A stretch of 64,000 bases of DNA from CAZKUR01 sp964556005 (GCA_964556005.1 CAZKUR010000008.1:1-64000); one strand, 5' to 3'; shown: positions 26,492 through 36,734, numbered from the stretch's first letter. Numbers and translations are program-made. The notes: generated by a model not told the origin, from the sequence alone.

Positions 26492-29400
26492 TGACAAAGA
26501 AAAAAATCAGAATCAACCAACCGAACAACGCGATCCTAATTACTGGAATAATTTAGCCGAGATTTACCGCGACCCTAAATTTCATGAGGCGGCTAAAAAA
26601 GAATTTTCTGAAGATTCCGGCTCTGAATCTAAAAATAAAGTTTCCAGGAGAAAATTCTTTGCGCTGATTGGAGCTTCTGCTGCATTAGCCGGAGCAGGAT
26701 GTTCGGACTATAGAAGTAACGGAGAAATAATTCCTTATGTTAAAAAGCCGGAAGAAATAACTTTAGGTAATCCCGATTATTATTCCTCTACTTGCACCGC
26801 ATGTTCAAATGCATGCGGCATTTTAATTAAAACACGTGAAGGCAGGCCGGTAAAAGTGGACGGCAACCCGGATCATCCTGTAAGTAAAGGAAAGATTTGT
26901 GCTCAAGGGCATTCTAATATTTTAGCTCTGTACGACCAGGAAAGACTTCGTGGTCCGTTAAAAAATAACGGGAAAGGGAATTTTTCAGAAGTCACTTGGG
27001 CTCAAGCTGATTCGGATATTTTAAATGCTTTAAATAAATCCGCAAGTAAAAAAATCGTATTTATCTCTCATTCGATTGTTTCACCAACGGCTAAAAAATT
27101 ATTTGATGATTTTAAATCCAAATATCCGAGTACACAAATAATATCATATGAAGTTTTTAACGATAATATCCGGAACTTTGCATGGCAAAAATGTTACGGT
27201 TCAGGTTCGTTCCCGCTGATTAGCTGGGACAAAGCAAAAATAATTTTAACTCTTGACGGTGATTTTTTGGGCGTCGAGGGAAATATTGTTGAAAATTCCA
27301 AACTATTTGCCAAAGGGAAAGATGTTAAGGATTTAAAAAATTATAACAGGCTTTATGCTGCGGAATCAAATCTTTCATTAACCGGCAGTAATGCAGATTA
27401 CAGGATAATGATTAAGCCGGAAGCTCAAATCGAATTTGTCGGCGCTTTATTGAATGAAGTTGCGGGCAGAGGAGCTTCAAAAATATCTATCGATAACGAA
27501 AATTTTGCAGGCATCAGCTTGGATTCTTTTGCGAAAAAATATTCCGTTTCGCAAAAAAAATTAAAATTATTAGCGAACGACTTAATTGCAAACCAAGGAT
27601 CATCGATTGTATATGCTGGAAATTCTTTACCCGAAGATGTGCATGTTGCAGTTAATATTTTAAATGAAGCTTTAGGCAATACTAATCTTTACAGGAACGA
27701 TGAATCCACGAATACTTTTATACCTTTGGCCAATAAAGAAGATTGGGATTCAATAATAAATGATATGAATTCCGGCAACATTGGTCTGTTGGTTCATTTC
27801 GATTCCAATCCTGCGTTCCATCTTCCGGGTGATTATGAATATGAAACGGCGATTAAAAAAGTACCGATGGTTGTCAGCTTAACTGAGAGCAAAAATGAAT
27901 CATCTGTATTTGCAACTTATGTATTACCTATTAATCATAATTTCGAATCCTGGGGCGATGCTAAAACCCGCACAGGTTTTTATTCGTTGCAACAGCCTGT
28001 TATTTCGCCAATCTTTAATACAAGACAAAAAGAAGCTGCGGTTTTGGTGTGGTCGAACGGAAATACATCATTTAAAGAAACAATGTATCATGAATATTTG
28101 ATAAAACATTGGGAAAATGAAATTTATCCGGCCCTGAATAATAAATTAGATTTTAAAGATTTCTGGAACGGAGCGCTGCAGGATGGTATTGCGTATTTGA
28201 ATGAGAATGCCGCTAAGATGGGAAAATTGAACACTTCAATTTTATCTTCCGTCAACTTCAATTCTCAGCCGGCAGAAGGAATAACAGTTATATTAAGAGA
28301 AAGTTATTCCTTAAATGACGGAAGATTTGCAAATAACGGCTGGCTGCTGGAACTGCCTCATCCTGTTTCAAAAGTAACATGGGATAATTTTGCTGCAATT
28401 TCACCGGGTACAGCTTCAAAACTCGATCTAAAAACTTTTGATTTAATTGAAGTGTCGATTAAAGATAGAAAACAAAAGCTGCCTGTTTTCGTTCAGCCGG
28501 GTGTTCCCGATGATACAATAAATGTTGAATTCGGTTACGGTAGAAGTGTTGTTGGAACTGTTGGCACAGGAGTAGGCTTTAATAGCGGAGTTTTCCAGAC
28601 AAAGGATGGCGATCTTACTCCGTGGATTTATAGAAATGCTAAAGTCTCTAAAACAGGAGATACTTATAAATTATCCGTCTCGCAGGAACATCATGTATTT
28701 GATAAAGGATTTACAAAGGATGCGCCACAAAAGAGAGGCATTGTTAAAGAAGGCACCGTTGAGCAGTATAAAAAATCGCCGCATTTTTTAAATCCAAATC
28801 ATGAAGAATTAAGAAGCCTGTACAATCCACATGACTTCCCCGGCGTTAAATGGGGAATGGCTATCGATTTAAATAAATGTATCGGGTGCGGCGAATGTGT
28901 TGTTGCTTGTGTTTCTGAAAATAACATTCCGATTGTTGGAAAAGAGCAGGTTGGCACCGGCCGTCTAATGCACTGGTTGAGGATCGATAGATATTATGAA
29001 GGGACTGAGGATGATCCTAAAATCAGTTCGCAGCCGATGCTCTGCCAACAATGTGATCATGCACCGTGTGAAAATGTTTGCCCTGTTCTTGCGACAAACC
29101 ATGATGATCAGGGTTTGAACCAAATGGTTTATAACAGGTGTATCGGGACACGCTACTGCTCAAACAACTGTCCTTACAAAGTAAGAAGATTCAACTTCTT
29201 CAACTTCAAGGATCATTTTAAGGATCAATACCAGGAAGACCCGATGTTTGATCTCGTGTATAATCCTGAGGTTACTGTACGTTCAAGAGGAGTTATGGAA
29301 AAATGCACATTCTGCATACAGAGAATTATGAAGGCGAGGTCGGATGCTATCGGGGAGGGAAGAAAAGTAAAAGGCACGGATGTAACAACAGCCTGTCAGG

Positions 29401-29570
29401 ATGCCTGCGTTACCGAAGCAATTAAGTTTGGCGATATGAATGATAAAAATTCGGAATTTTATAAATACCGTCATCATGAATTGGGCTATTATATTCTTGA
29501 AGAATTAAATACGCGTCCTAATGTAACTTACCTGGCCAAATTAAGAAATCTGCACGAGGAGGAAGTATAA
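26484..29570 (+). CDS. actB: Alternative complex III subunit ActB (Mo-oxidoreductase-like plus Fe-S)
   Basis: A 1028-residue fusion typical of ActB. The N-terminus carries a twin-arginine motif (SRRKFF, 54-59) and a lipobox (GAGC, C73), so it is exported folded and lipid-anchored. The first two thirds resemble molybdopterin oxidoreductases, with cysteines C104, C107, C111 and C139. The last third, from about residue 799, is a ferredoxin-like module with four cysteine groups (CIGCGECVVAC, CQQCDHAPCENVCP, CIGTRYCSNNCP, CTFC). In structurally studied Act complexes this part holds the iron-sulphur wire between ActC and the haem subunits. Confidence 0.95.
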   Translation: MADDKEKNQNQPTEQRDPNYWNNLAEIYRDPKFHEAAKKEFSEDSGSESKNKVSRRKFFALIGASAALAGAGCSDYRSNGEIIPYVKKPEEITLGNPDYYSSTCTACSNACGILIKTREGRPVKVDGNPDHPVSKGKICAQGHSNILALYDQERLRGPLKNNGKGNFSEVTWAQADSDILNALNKSASKKIVFISHSIVSPTAKKLFDDFKSKYPSTQIISYEVFNDNIRNFAWQKCYGSGSFPLISWDKAKIILTLDGDFLGVEGNIVENSKLFAKGKDVKDLKNYNRLYAAESNLSLTGSNADYRIMIKPEAQIEFVGALLNEVAGRGASKISIDNENFAGISLDSFAKKYSVSQKKLKLLANDLIANQGSSIVYAGNSLPEDVHVAVNILNEALGNTNLYRNDESTNTFIPLANKEDWDSIINDMNSGNIGLLVHFDSNPAFHLPGDYEYETAIKKVPMVVSLTESKNESSVFATYVLPINHNFESWGDAKTRTGFYSLQQPVISPIFNTRQKEAAVLVWSNGNTSFKETMYHEYLIKHWENEIYPALNNKLDFKDFWNGALQDGIAYLNENAAKMGKLNTSILSSVNFNSQPAEGITVILRESYSLNDGRFANNGWLLELPHPVSKVTWDNFAAISPGTASKLDLKTFDLIEVSIKDRKQKLPVFVQPGVPDDTINVEFGYGRSVVGTVGTGVGFNSGVFQTKDGDLTPWIYRNAKVSKTGDTYKLSVSQEHHVFDKGFTKDAPQKRGIVKEGTVEQYKKSPHFLNPNHEELRSLYNPHDFPGVKWGMAIDLNKCIGCGECVVACVSENNIPIVGKEQVGTGRLMHWLRIDRYYEGTEDDPKISSQPMLCQQCDHAPCENVCPVLATNHDDQGLNQMVYNRCIGTRYCSNNCPYKVRRFNFFNFKDHFKDQYQEDPMFDLVYNPEVTVRSRGVMEKCTFCIQRIMKARSDAIGEGRKVKGTDVTTACQDACVTEAIKFGDMNDKNSEFYKYRHHELGYYILEELNTRPNVTYLAKLRNLHEEEV

Positions 29571-30953
29571 GTGAACATTGACTATACTCAAGAAGCGTCT
29601 ATTGTCGAAGGAGGCCTTACCCGTGCCGAAATTCAATCGATTGTTTCGAAACCGATGGAGGAAAGGCCGAATAAAAAATATTTTATTGCCCTTACAATTT
29701 CCATCTCAGCGATGCTTTTTGGTGCAATTTGTTTAGCCATTAGTTTTTATTACGGTATCGGAATGTGGGGAAATAATATACCTGTGGCATGGGGATTCCC
29801 CATAACAAGTTTTGTATTCTGGATCGGAATAGGCCATGCCGGTACTTTAATCTCCGCTATACTCTTTTTGCTCAGGCAAAGATGGAGAACGGGAATTGCA
29901 AGATTTGCCGAAGCGATGACAATCTTTGCCGTCATGTGTGCCGGCCTTTTCCCGCTTATTCACTTAGGACGCCCATGGCTTGCCGGTTATATTATTCCTT
30001 ACCCCAATCAGCACAATTTATGGGTTAATTTTAATTCACCCCTTGTTTGGGATGCCTTTGCAGTTTCAACGTATTTTATAATTTCTCTTTTATTCTGGTA
30101 TACCGGACTAATCCCCGACTTTGCATCTTTAAGAGATAGAACATTATCTAAAGTTAAAAAAATTATTTATTCATTCTTAAGTTTAGGCTGGAGGCATTCC
30201 AACCGTCATTGGCAGCATTACGAAAAAGCTTATTTGATTTTAGCAGGCCTTGCTACTCCGCTGGTTCTTTCGGTTCACAGCGTTGTAAGTTTTGATTTTG
30301 CGGTTGCAATCTTACCAGGCTGGCATTCAACAATTTTCCCGCCGTACTTTGTAGCCGGTGCAATTTTCTCCGGTTTTGCAATGGTAATGACGGTAATGGT
30401 AATCGTTCGAAAAGTCTTCGATCTTGAGAATATCATCACCATGAAAGTTCTTGAGAATATGAATAAAGTTATTTTGTTAACCGGTTCTATGGTGGGATAT
30501 GCATACATAATGGAATTTTTTATGTCATGGTACAGCGGTAATCCATTTGAACAATTTGTAGCAATAAATAGAGCGTTTGGGCCTTATGCATCCGCTTATT
30601 GGCTTATGATTAGTTGTAACGTTCTGTTCCCGCAGCTTTTCTGGTTTAGAAAAATAAGACGGTCTATACCAATCATGTTTGTTATATCGATTTTAGTCAA
30701 CGTCGGTATGTGGCTTGAAAGATATGTAATCATTGTTACTTCCCTTCATAGAGATTATCTTCCCTCAAGCTGGGGAATATTCATCCCGACAATTTATGAT
30801 ATTGGAATTTTGTTAGGCAGTTTCGGGTTATTCTTTACATTAGTATTTTTATTTGCCAAATCTCTTCCTGTCGTTTCAATTGCCGAAGTAAAAGCACATT
30901 CTGAAGGGGCTCAGCCCACACATCATCAGCTTGCGCCGGAGGGAAATAACTAA
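29571..30953 (+). CDS. actC: Alternative complex III subunit ActC (NrfD-like quinol-binding)
   Basis: A 460-residue polytopic protein with about ten transmembrane helices, of the NrfD/polysulphide-reductase family. In ActC this subunit carries the menaquinol site on the periplasmic side. The start is GTG directly after the actB stop, preceded by GAGGAGGAAG. The protein ends with a short hydrophilic, histidine-containing tail. It is part of the strictly ordered Act cluster. Confidence 0.94.
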   Translation: MNIDYTQEASIVEGGLTRAEIQSIVSKPMEERPNKKYFIALTISISAMLFGAICLAISFYYGIGMWGNNIPVAWGFPITSFVFWIGIGHAGTLISAILFLLRQRWRTGIARFAEAMTIFAVMCAGLFPLIHLGRPWLAGYIIPYPNQHNLWVNFNSPLVWDAFAVSTYFIISLLFWYTGLIPDFASLRDRTLSKVKKIIYSFLSLGWRHSNRHWQHYEKAYLILAGLATPLVLSVHSVVSFDFAVAILPGWHSTIFPPYFVAGAIFSGFAMVMTVMVIVRKVFDLENIITMKVLENMNKVILLTGSMVGYAYIMEFFMSWYSGNPFEQFVAINRAFGPYASAYWLMISCNVLFPQLFWFRKIRRSIPIMFVISILVNVGMWLERYVIIVTSLHRDYLPSSWGIFIPTIYDIGILLGSFGLFFTLVFLFAKSLPVVSIAEVKAHSEGAQPTHHQLAPEGNN

Positions 30954-32120
30954 ATGGAAAGAAGCAATAAATTATTCGGCATCACCGGGTTATTCGATAC
31001 ACCTGATAAAATTGTAAAAGCTGCTGAGAAAGTTACAAGCTCCGGTTATAAAAATTTTGATGTAAATACTCCATACCCTGTCCATGGAATGTCTAAAGCT
31101 ATGAAGCTGAAAGAATCGAAAATCGGTTTTGTGACTTTGTTTTTAGGTTTCAGCGGAACAGCATTTATTCTTTTATTCATGGGCTGGGCAATGGCAATAA
31201 ATTATCCGATTGTGGTTGGCGGGAAACCATTTTTTGCTTTGCCGTCATTCATCCCAATAACGTTTGAGTTTACTGTTTTATTGGGAGGCGTTTCAACCGT
31301 TATCGGGTTAATTGCGGTTTTCGTAGCTCTGCCTAGACAATCGCACCCGCTGCATGATACTGATTATATAAAAGAAATTTCACTGGATAAATTCGGAATC
31401 GCAATAGCAGCGGATGATCCTCAATTCAATGAAGACAAAGTAATTGAGTTATTGAAGAACCTCGGTGCTAAAAACATTGAGAAAGTATTTTATCCTAAAA
31501 AAGAAAAGTATCCAGTCTTTCAGCCCAAGTTCATTTTCTTTTTAGCTGTCGTTGCATTGTTAGTTTCAGCTACAACTTATTTTACTCTTAATAAACTTAT
31601 GTACATGGTTCCTTTTAACTGGATGGATGTTCAATATAAAACAGTTCCCCAGCAAAAGAGTAAATTTTTCAGCGATGAATTTAGTATGAGAACACCGCCT
31701 GAAGGTACGGTTGCTCGAGGATTTATACCATATCCGTTTATAGGCCAGGCACAGCCAAAAGAACCTTTACTTAACCCGGTACTTCCAACAAAAATGATCT
31801 TGGAACTCGGCAAGAAGAAATTTTTAACTTTCTGCAGCCCTTGTCATGGTAACCTTGGAGAAGGTAACAGCAGACTGCAGGGGCAATTCCCTGCCGGATC
31901 AAACCTGCACTCAAGTACAATAGTTAATTATAGTGACGGACAAATTTATAACATCATAACAAACGGCGGCAGTGTAATGCCGTCATATGCTGATCAAATA
32001 ACGAGAAAAGAACGTTGGGCAATAATAGATTATATTAGAGTTCTGCAGAGAGCAACTAATCCCAAACCATCAGATTTTCAGGAGATTAAAAAGGAGTCTG
32101 GCAGCAATGCTCAAAATTGA
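30954..32120 (+). CDS. ActD-ActE fusion (DUF3341 plus monohaem cytochrome c)
   Basis: A single 388-residue reading frame joins two Act subunits that are often separate. Residues 1-about 230 are ActD-like (DUF3341): LFGITGLFDTPDKIVKAAEKV, then two transmembrane helices flanking VVGGKPFFALPSFIP. Residues about 235-388 form a monohaem cytochrome c with CSPCHGNLGEG and the methionine ligand in GGSVMPSYADQI, as in ActE. No stop codon or frameshift lies between them. The fused form would fix the haem next to the membrane subunit. It overlaps actF by 14 bases. Confidence 0.9.
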   Translation: MERSNKLFGITGLFDTPDKIVKAAEKVTSSGYKNFDVNTPYPVHGMSKAMKLKESKIGFVTLFLGFSGTAFILLFMGWAMAINYPIVVGGKPFFALPSFIPITFEFTVLLGGVSTVIGLIAVFVALPRQSHPLHDTDYIKEISLDKFGIAIAADDPQFNEDKVIELLKNLGAKNIEKVFYPKKEKYPVFQPKFIFFLAVVALLVSATTYFTLNKLMYMVPFNWMDVQYKTVPQQKSKFFSDEFSMRTPPEGTVARGFIPYPFIGQAQPKEPLLNPVLPTKMILELGKKKFLTFCSPCHGNLGEGNSRLQGQFPAGSNLHSSTIVNYSDGQIYNIITNGGSVMPSYADQITRKERWAIIDYIRVLQRATNPKPSDFQEIKKESGSNAQN

Positions 32121-33318
32121 CACCGGTTCATCTGCCGAACAGGCAGGCTACATAAAAAAAGAGCTACCTAAAAGTTTTATTACTGTCGGGACAATTTTGC
32201 TTGTCGTCGGGGTTGTCTTAGGAATTATCAGCTACATTGTGGAACCAACGAGAGCTGCTTATAGTTATCTTACGACTTTTTTGTTTGTAGTTAGTATAGG
32301 AATAGGTTCGTTATTCCTTGTCGCACTGGAATATGCTTCCGGTGCCGTTTGGAGCGTACCATTCAGGCGTGTCAGCGAATTTTTTTCAAGCATTGTTCCT
32401 TTTTTAATTCTTCTTGCAATTCCTTTGGTTTTTAATCTTCATGATATTTTCAAATGGTCACAGCCTGCAGCCGTTAGCAGTGAAAAAATTTTACAAGGCA
32501 AGGCGCCTTACCTAAATGTACCTTTTTTCATAATCCGTAATGCGGTGATTTTTATCTTTTGGACTTTTTTCTATTTACTTATTATTAAAAACTCAAGGAA
32601 ACAAGATTCAACCGGCGAGCAGCTTTTAACAAAAAGAAATATTACTACCTCTACAATTTTTATCCCTTTTTATGCGTTTACTATTTCAATCCTTGCAATA
32701 GATTGGATGATGAGCATTGAACCTACATGGTTTTCAACAATATTCGGTGTTTACTTTTTCGCCGGAATTACTATGTGTGCTCTTGCCGTTGCAACTCTTG
32801 CAGTGCTCTATCTTTTAGAAAATGATTATCTTGGAAACCGGATAAGCGATGATAACGTTTACAGCCTCGGAACATTAATGTTTGCATTCACTGCATTCTG
32901 GGGCTACATTGCTTTCTCGCAGTATATGCTGATATGGTACGGCGATTTACCTGAAGAAACCAGTTGGTTTTTTCATAGATGGGACGGCGGCTGGAAATAT
33001 GCATCCATCATCTTGGTTATAACCCATTTCATCGTTCCGTTTTTCGGACTGTTATCTTCAAAAGCTAAGGTAAATCATAAGAGATTAAAATTTATGTCGA
33101 TCTGGCTCATTGCAAATCATTTATTCGATATCTATTGGATGGTTATGCCGGGAATGGTCGTTACCGGGCATACATATTTTTTCAGTTGGAGCGATTTGGT
33201 TTTCCCGGTAGCGGCAGCAGGATTATTCATTCTTTTGTTCGCAATTATGGTTAAGAAGCATAACCTAATGCCTCTCGGCGATCCGAAATTGAAAAGAGGT
33301 TTGGAATTCCGTTTATAA
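32107..33318 (+). CDS. actF: Alternative complex III subunit ActF (NrfD-like)
   Basis: A 403-residue polytopic NrfD-related protein with about ten transmembrane helices, the second large membrane subunit of the complex. Characteristic segments include the conserved acidic membrane motif ILAIDWMMSIEPTWFSTIFGVY. Downstream comes AFWGYIAFSQYMLIWYGDLPEETSWF, a family signature. It follows the ActD-ActE fusion with a 14-base overlap. It ends in LGDPKLKRGLEFRL. Confidence 0.94.
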   Translation: MLKIDTGSSAEQAGYIKKELPKSFITVGTILLVVGVVLGIISYIVEPTRAAYSYLTTFLFVVSIGIGSLFLVALEYASGAVWSVPFRRVSEFFSSIVPFLILLAIPLVFNLHDIFKWSQPAAVSSEKILQGKAPYLNVPFFIIRNAVIFIFWTFFYLLIIKNSRKQDSTGEQLLTKRNITTSTIFIPFYAFTISILAIDWMMSIEPTWFSTIFGVYFFAGITMCALAVATLAVLYLLENDYLGNRISDDNVYSLGTLMFAFTAFWGYIAFSQYMLIWYGDLPEETSWFFHRWDGGWKYASIILVITHFIVPFFGLLSSKAKVNHKRLKFMSIWLIANHLFDIYWMVMPGMVVTGHTYFFSWSDLVFPVAAAGLFILLFAIMVKKHNLMPLGDPKLKRGLEFRL

Positions 33319-33346
33319 TGAATTAGAAATCCTGAAAAGGAATTAA

Positions 33347-34255
33347 ATGGCAGATAATAATACTAATGAAAAAATAACAAAAACTTTCGGACTGATATAT
33401 ATTTATATCTTTCTGATTGGTTTGGTAATAGGACTTCTTTACATGGTTCATATAACTTCTATTGGTTTTAATGAAGTTAAACCTCCTTTGCCTGATACAA
33501 CAAAACAGAAATCGGATTTCTCACTGGTTGAATCAAAAAATGTATCTTCTGTTGATTTGGATGAGCTATTAAAACCTAATAAGGAACTGATTGCCAAGGG
33601 AAAGAATATATTTCAAAACTCCTGTACACCATGCCATGGGGCTAACGGGAAAGGTGATGGCCCAGCTGCTGTCGTATTGAATCCTCATCCCAGGAATTTT
33701 ACTAAAAAAGAAGGTTGGATAAACGGACCAACTATTTCCGGAATATTTACTACTTTGACAAATGGAATATCAGGCAGCGCCATGACTTCATTCAGCCAGT
33801 TAAGTCCCGAAGATAGATTTTCACTTGCACAATATATCCGGAATGATTTTGTTCCCAATCCTCCTCAAGATACAAAGGAACAGCTCGAAAAACTTAATTC
33901 AAAATTTCATTTGGCCAAAGGACATGTATCCTCGGGTCAAATTCCGATTGAAGATGCGATGCAATTAATTATAAATGAAAATAAGCCGAAATACAACGAA
34001 TTATCGAAAGTTGCCGCTTTGATTTCTTCGCAAAAGGGTAACGAAGGTTCACAAATTTTTGAAAAAATTACTAAAGATCCCATCAAAGCTTTAACAATAC
34101 TAAGCGATTCGAAAACTTGGGAAAATGACAAAAATGAGTTTATAAAAACTGTTGCCAATAATGTTAATCAAGGTGGTTTTGACAGTGAAATATTTACTCT
34201 CTCGGGTAACCAGTGGAACACTTTGTTTGAATATTTAAAAGCATATTTTGATTGA
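33347..34255 (+). CDS. Membrane-anchored monohaem cytochrome c with extra C-terminal domain
   Basis: A 302-residue protein with one N-terminal transmembrane helix (FGLIYIYIFLIGLVIGLLYMV) and a class I cytochrome c domain with CTPCHG (C93-H97) and a candidate methionine ligand in GSAMTSF. About 120 further residues after the cytochrome domain are helical and match no family recognised here. Its position between actF and the oxidase genes suggests it carries electrons from the Act complex to the oxidase, whose subunit II lacks a haem. The exact partner is inferred. Confidence 0.8.
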   Translation: MADNNTNEKITKTFGLIYIYIFLIGLVIGLLYMVHITSIGFNEVKPPLPDTTKQKSDFSLVESKNVSSVDLDELLKPNKELIAKGKNIFQNSCTPCHGANGKGDGPAAVVLNPHPRNFTKKEGWINGPTISGIFTTLTNGISGSAMTSFSQLSPEDRFSLAQYIRNDFVPNPPQDTKEQLEKLNSKFHLAKGHVSSGQIPIEDAMQLIINENKPKYNELSKVAALISSQKGNEGSQIFEKITKDPIKALTILSDSKTWENDKNEFIKTVANNVNQGGFDSEIFTLSGNQWNTLFEYLKAYFD

Positions 34256-34272
34256 TACGGTATGGCAAACAA

Positions 34273-35076
34273 ATGAAATATTTGATAAAGATAATATGCA
34301 TATCGTTTTTAATATTTATAGGCTCTGTTTTTCCTGCAAACCAGGAACACGAGACGAATATTAAAGAGCACTTAGGTGCAAAACTGCCTCTCGATCTTAA
34401 ATTTAAAGACTCAAACGGAAAAACTGTTACGCTCGGTGATATTTTTAAAAAATCGACTGCATTGGCTTTTGTGTATTATCATTGTCCCGGAGTATGTACT
34501 CCTTTAATGAATGAAATTACACATGTTGTTAATGAAAGTCATTTAATACCCGGAAAAGATTATAATGTAGTAACTATCAGCATTGACCAAAAAGAAGGCC
34601 CTGTCGATGCAAAACAAAAGAAAGCAAATTTTTTAAAGATATTGAAACCGGGCTTTCCTCCCAATGCCTGGAAATTTTTAACCGGCGACAGCGCATCGAT
34701 ACATACGGCAACGGATATTGCGGGTTTTAATTTTGAAAGAACAGGTAATACGTTTATCCACACGGCTGCGCTCATCTTTGTATCAAAAGACGGGAAGATT
34801 TGCAGGTACTTGTATCCAAGCTATACTGCAGACGGACAATTCAATATTTTACCATTTGATTTTAAAATGGCAAATATTGAAACGGCGCAGGGAAATTTAA
34901 TGCCCACCGTCGGAAAAATTTTGCAATTTTGTTTCAGTTACGATCCGACGAGTAAAACATATCTTTTTAATATTTTACAGGTAGCCGGGGCTCTTACTTT
35001 ATTATCGGCTCTGGCTTTTTTATTGATAATTACACTAAAACCAAAGAAAAAACAAGTAACAAAAGGTTATAATTGA
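34273..35076 (+). CDS. Sco1/SenC-type copper chaperone
   Basis: A 267-residue protein from the ATG at 34273; an in-frame TTG at 34252 overlaps the previous stop. It has a signal-anchor and the Sco motif CPGVC in YYHCPGVCTPL with the copper histidine in FIHTAALIFV. A second hydrophobic helix near the C-terminus (VAGALTLLSALAFLLIITL) anchors it. Sco proteins deliver copper to the CuA site of oxidase subunit II. It lies directly upstream of the oxidase genes and shares TGATG with subunit I. Confidence 0.92.
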   Translation: MKYLIKIICISFLIFIGSVFPANQEHETNIKEHLGAKLPLDLKFKDSNGKTVTLGDIFKKSTALAFVYYHCPGVCTPLMNEITHVVNESHLIPGKDYNVVTISIDQKEGPVDAKQKKANFLKILKPGFPPNAWKFLTGDSASIHTATDIAGFNFERTGNTFIHTAALIFVSKDGKICRYLYPSYTADGQFNILPFDFKMANIETAQGNLMPTVGKILQFCFSYDPTSKTYLFNILQVAGALTLLSALAFLLIITLKPKKKQVTKGYN

Positions 35077-36734
35077 TGGCAACTGATGAATTATCGGTAA
35101 GTTCAAATGGACATGTAAGTTTCCTGGAGAATACAGGCGAGCGCAAAGGAATTGCTGCATGGATTTTTTCTACCGACCATAAGAGGATTGGAATTCTTTA
35201 CATGGTCGCTATATTTAGCTGGTTTGCAGTTGGTGTAACTTTAGGTTTTTTGATCAGGCTGGAACTTCTAACGCCTCAAAATACTATCGTAGATCCGCAG
35301 ACTTATAATGCATTTTTTACGCTTCACGGTGTAATAATGCTTTTTATATTTGTAATTCCAGGCATCCCGGCAGTATTCGGAAACTTTTTCCTGCCGATTA
35401 TGCTTGGCGCCAAGGACGTTGCTTTCCCGAGACTTAATCTTTTATCCTGGTACCTGTATATGATTGGCGGATTTCTTGTTATTCTTTCGATTGTATTACC
35501 CGGTGGTGCTCCTGATACCGGCTGGACATTTTACATCCCTTACAGTGTAAGAACCGGGACAAATATGATCTTTGCATTATTTGCAGTATTTGTATTGGGA
35601 TTTTCATCAATTCTTACGGGATTAAATTTTGTAACGACAATTCATCGTTTAAGAGCTCCGGGAATGGACTGGTTTAAGATGCCGTTATTTTCCTGGGCAT
35701 TATATGCAACCGGCTGGATTCAAATTTTAGCAACACCTGTTATCGGAATTACTTTATTGCTTATCGTTGTGGAAAGACTTTTCGGGGTTGGAATTTTTGA
35801 TCCTGCATTAGGCGGCGACCCTATATTATTTCAGCATATGTTTTGGATTTATTCGCACCCTGCAGTTTATATCATGGCTGTTCCGGCAATGGGAGTAATT
35901 TCCGAAATAATCCCTGTATTTGCCAGGCGGACAATTTTCGGCTATAAATTTATAGCTTTTTCAAGTTTGGCTATTGCTGTTTTTGGCTCTTTAGTCTGGG
36001 CTCATCATATGTTTGCTGCTGGTTTGAGTAACACAGGCGAATTTATTTTCTCTCTTCTTACATTTCTTGTTGCAATACCGAGCGCTATAAAAGTATTCAA
36101 CTGGACAGCTACACTGTACAAAGGTTCGATCCTTTTGGAACCTCCGATGTTATATTCACTTGCAGTTGTCTTCTTGTTTTCAGTCGGCGGATTGAGCGGA
36201 CTCATTCAAGGTGCACTCAGCGTTGATATCCATCTAACCGATACATATTTTATTGTCGGTCATATTCATTACATAGTTTTTGGAACCACCGGCTTCGGAA
36301 TATTTGCAGCTCTACATTACTGGCTGCCGAAGATGTTCGGGCGGATGTATAATACGAAAACGGCTAAGGTGGCATTCTGGATTAATTTTATAGGTTTTAA
36401 CATTCTTTATTTCCCAATGTTTATAATGGGCTGGCTGGGAATGCCGAGAAGATCTTACCATTATTTACCGATGTTTCAGCCGTACCATATAATTTCAACT
36501 GTCGGCTCGTGGATTCTTGTTACAGGTTTGATAATTATGTTTTATAATCTTTTAAAAGGTGTGAGAAAAGGGGAGATCGTAACGGCAAAAAATATTTGGG
36601 GTGGCGAAACTCTTGAATGGACAGTCGATACTCCGCCGACTCAAGAAAATTTTGAAACTGTCCCGGTTGTTACCGAAGGACCTTATGAATATAAAATGAA
36701 CGAAGAACCGGAATTAGAACGAGAGGAGGCATAG
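35076..36734 (+). CDS. ctaD: Cytochrome c oxidase subunit I (A2-type)
   Basis: Catalytic haem-copper subunit of 552 residues, with twelve expected transmembrane helices. The haem and copper ligand regions FFTLHGVIM, WIYSHPAVYI, WAHHMFAAG and VGHIHYIVFG are all present. The motif YSHPAVY in place of GHPEVYI marks an A2-type oxidase, which lacks the D-channel glutamate of A1 enzymes. The ATG at 35076 overlaps the sco stop (TGATG). A short hydrophilic C-terminal tail follows the last helix. Confidence 0.97.
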   Translation: MATDELSVSSNGHVSFLENTGERKGIAAWIFSTDHKRIGILYMVAIFSWFAVGVTLGFLIRLELLTPQNTIVDPQTYNAFFTLHGVIMLFIFVIPGIPAVFGNFFLPIMLGAKDVAFPRLNLLSWYLYMIGGFLVILSIVLPGGAPDTGWTFYIPYSVRTGTNMIFALFAVFVLGFSSILTGLNFVTTIHRLRAPGMDWFKMPLFSWALYATGWIQILATPVIGITLLLIVVERLFGVGIFDPALGGDPILFQHMFWIYSHPAVYIMAVPAMGVISEIIPVFARRTIFGYKFIAFSSLAIAVFGSLVWAHHMFAAGLSNTGEFIFSLLTFLVAIPSAIKVFNWTATLYKGSILLEPPMLYSLAVVFLFSVGGLSGLIQGALSVDIHLTDTYFIVGHIHYIVFGTTGFGIFAALHYWLPKMFGRMYNTKTAKVAFWINFIGFNILYFPMFIMGWLGMPRRSYHYLPMFQPYHIISTVGSWILVTGLIIMFYNLLKGVRKGEIVTAKNIWGGETLEWTVDTPPTQENFETVPVVTEGPYEYKMNEEPELEREEA

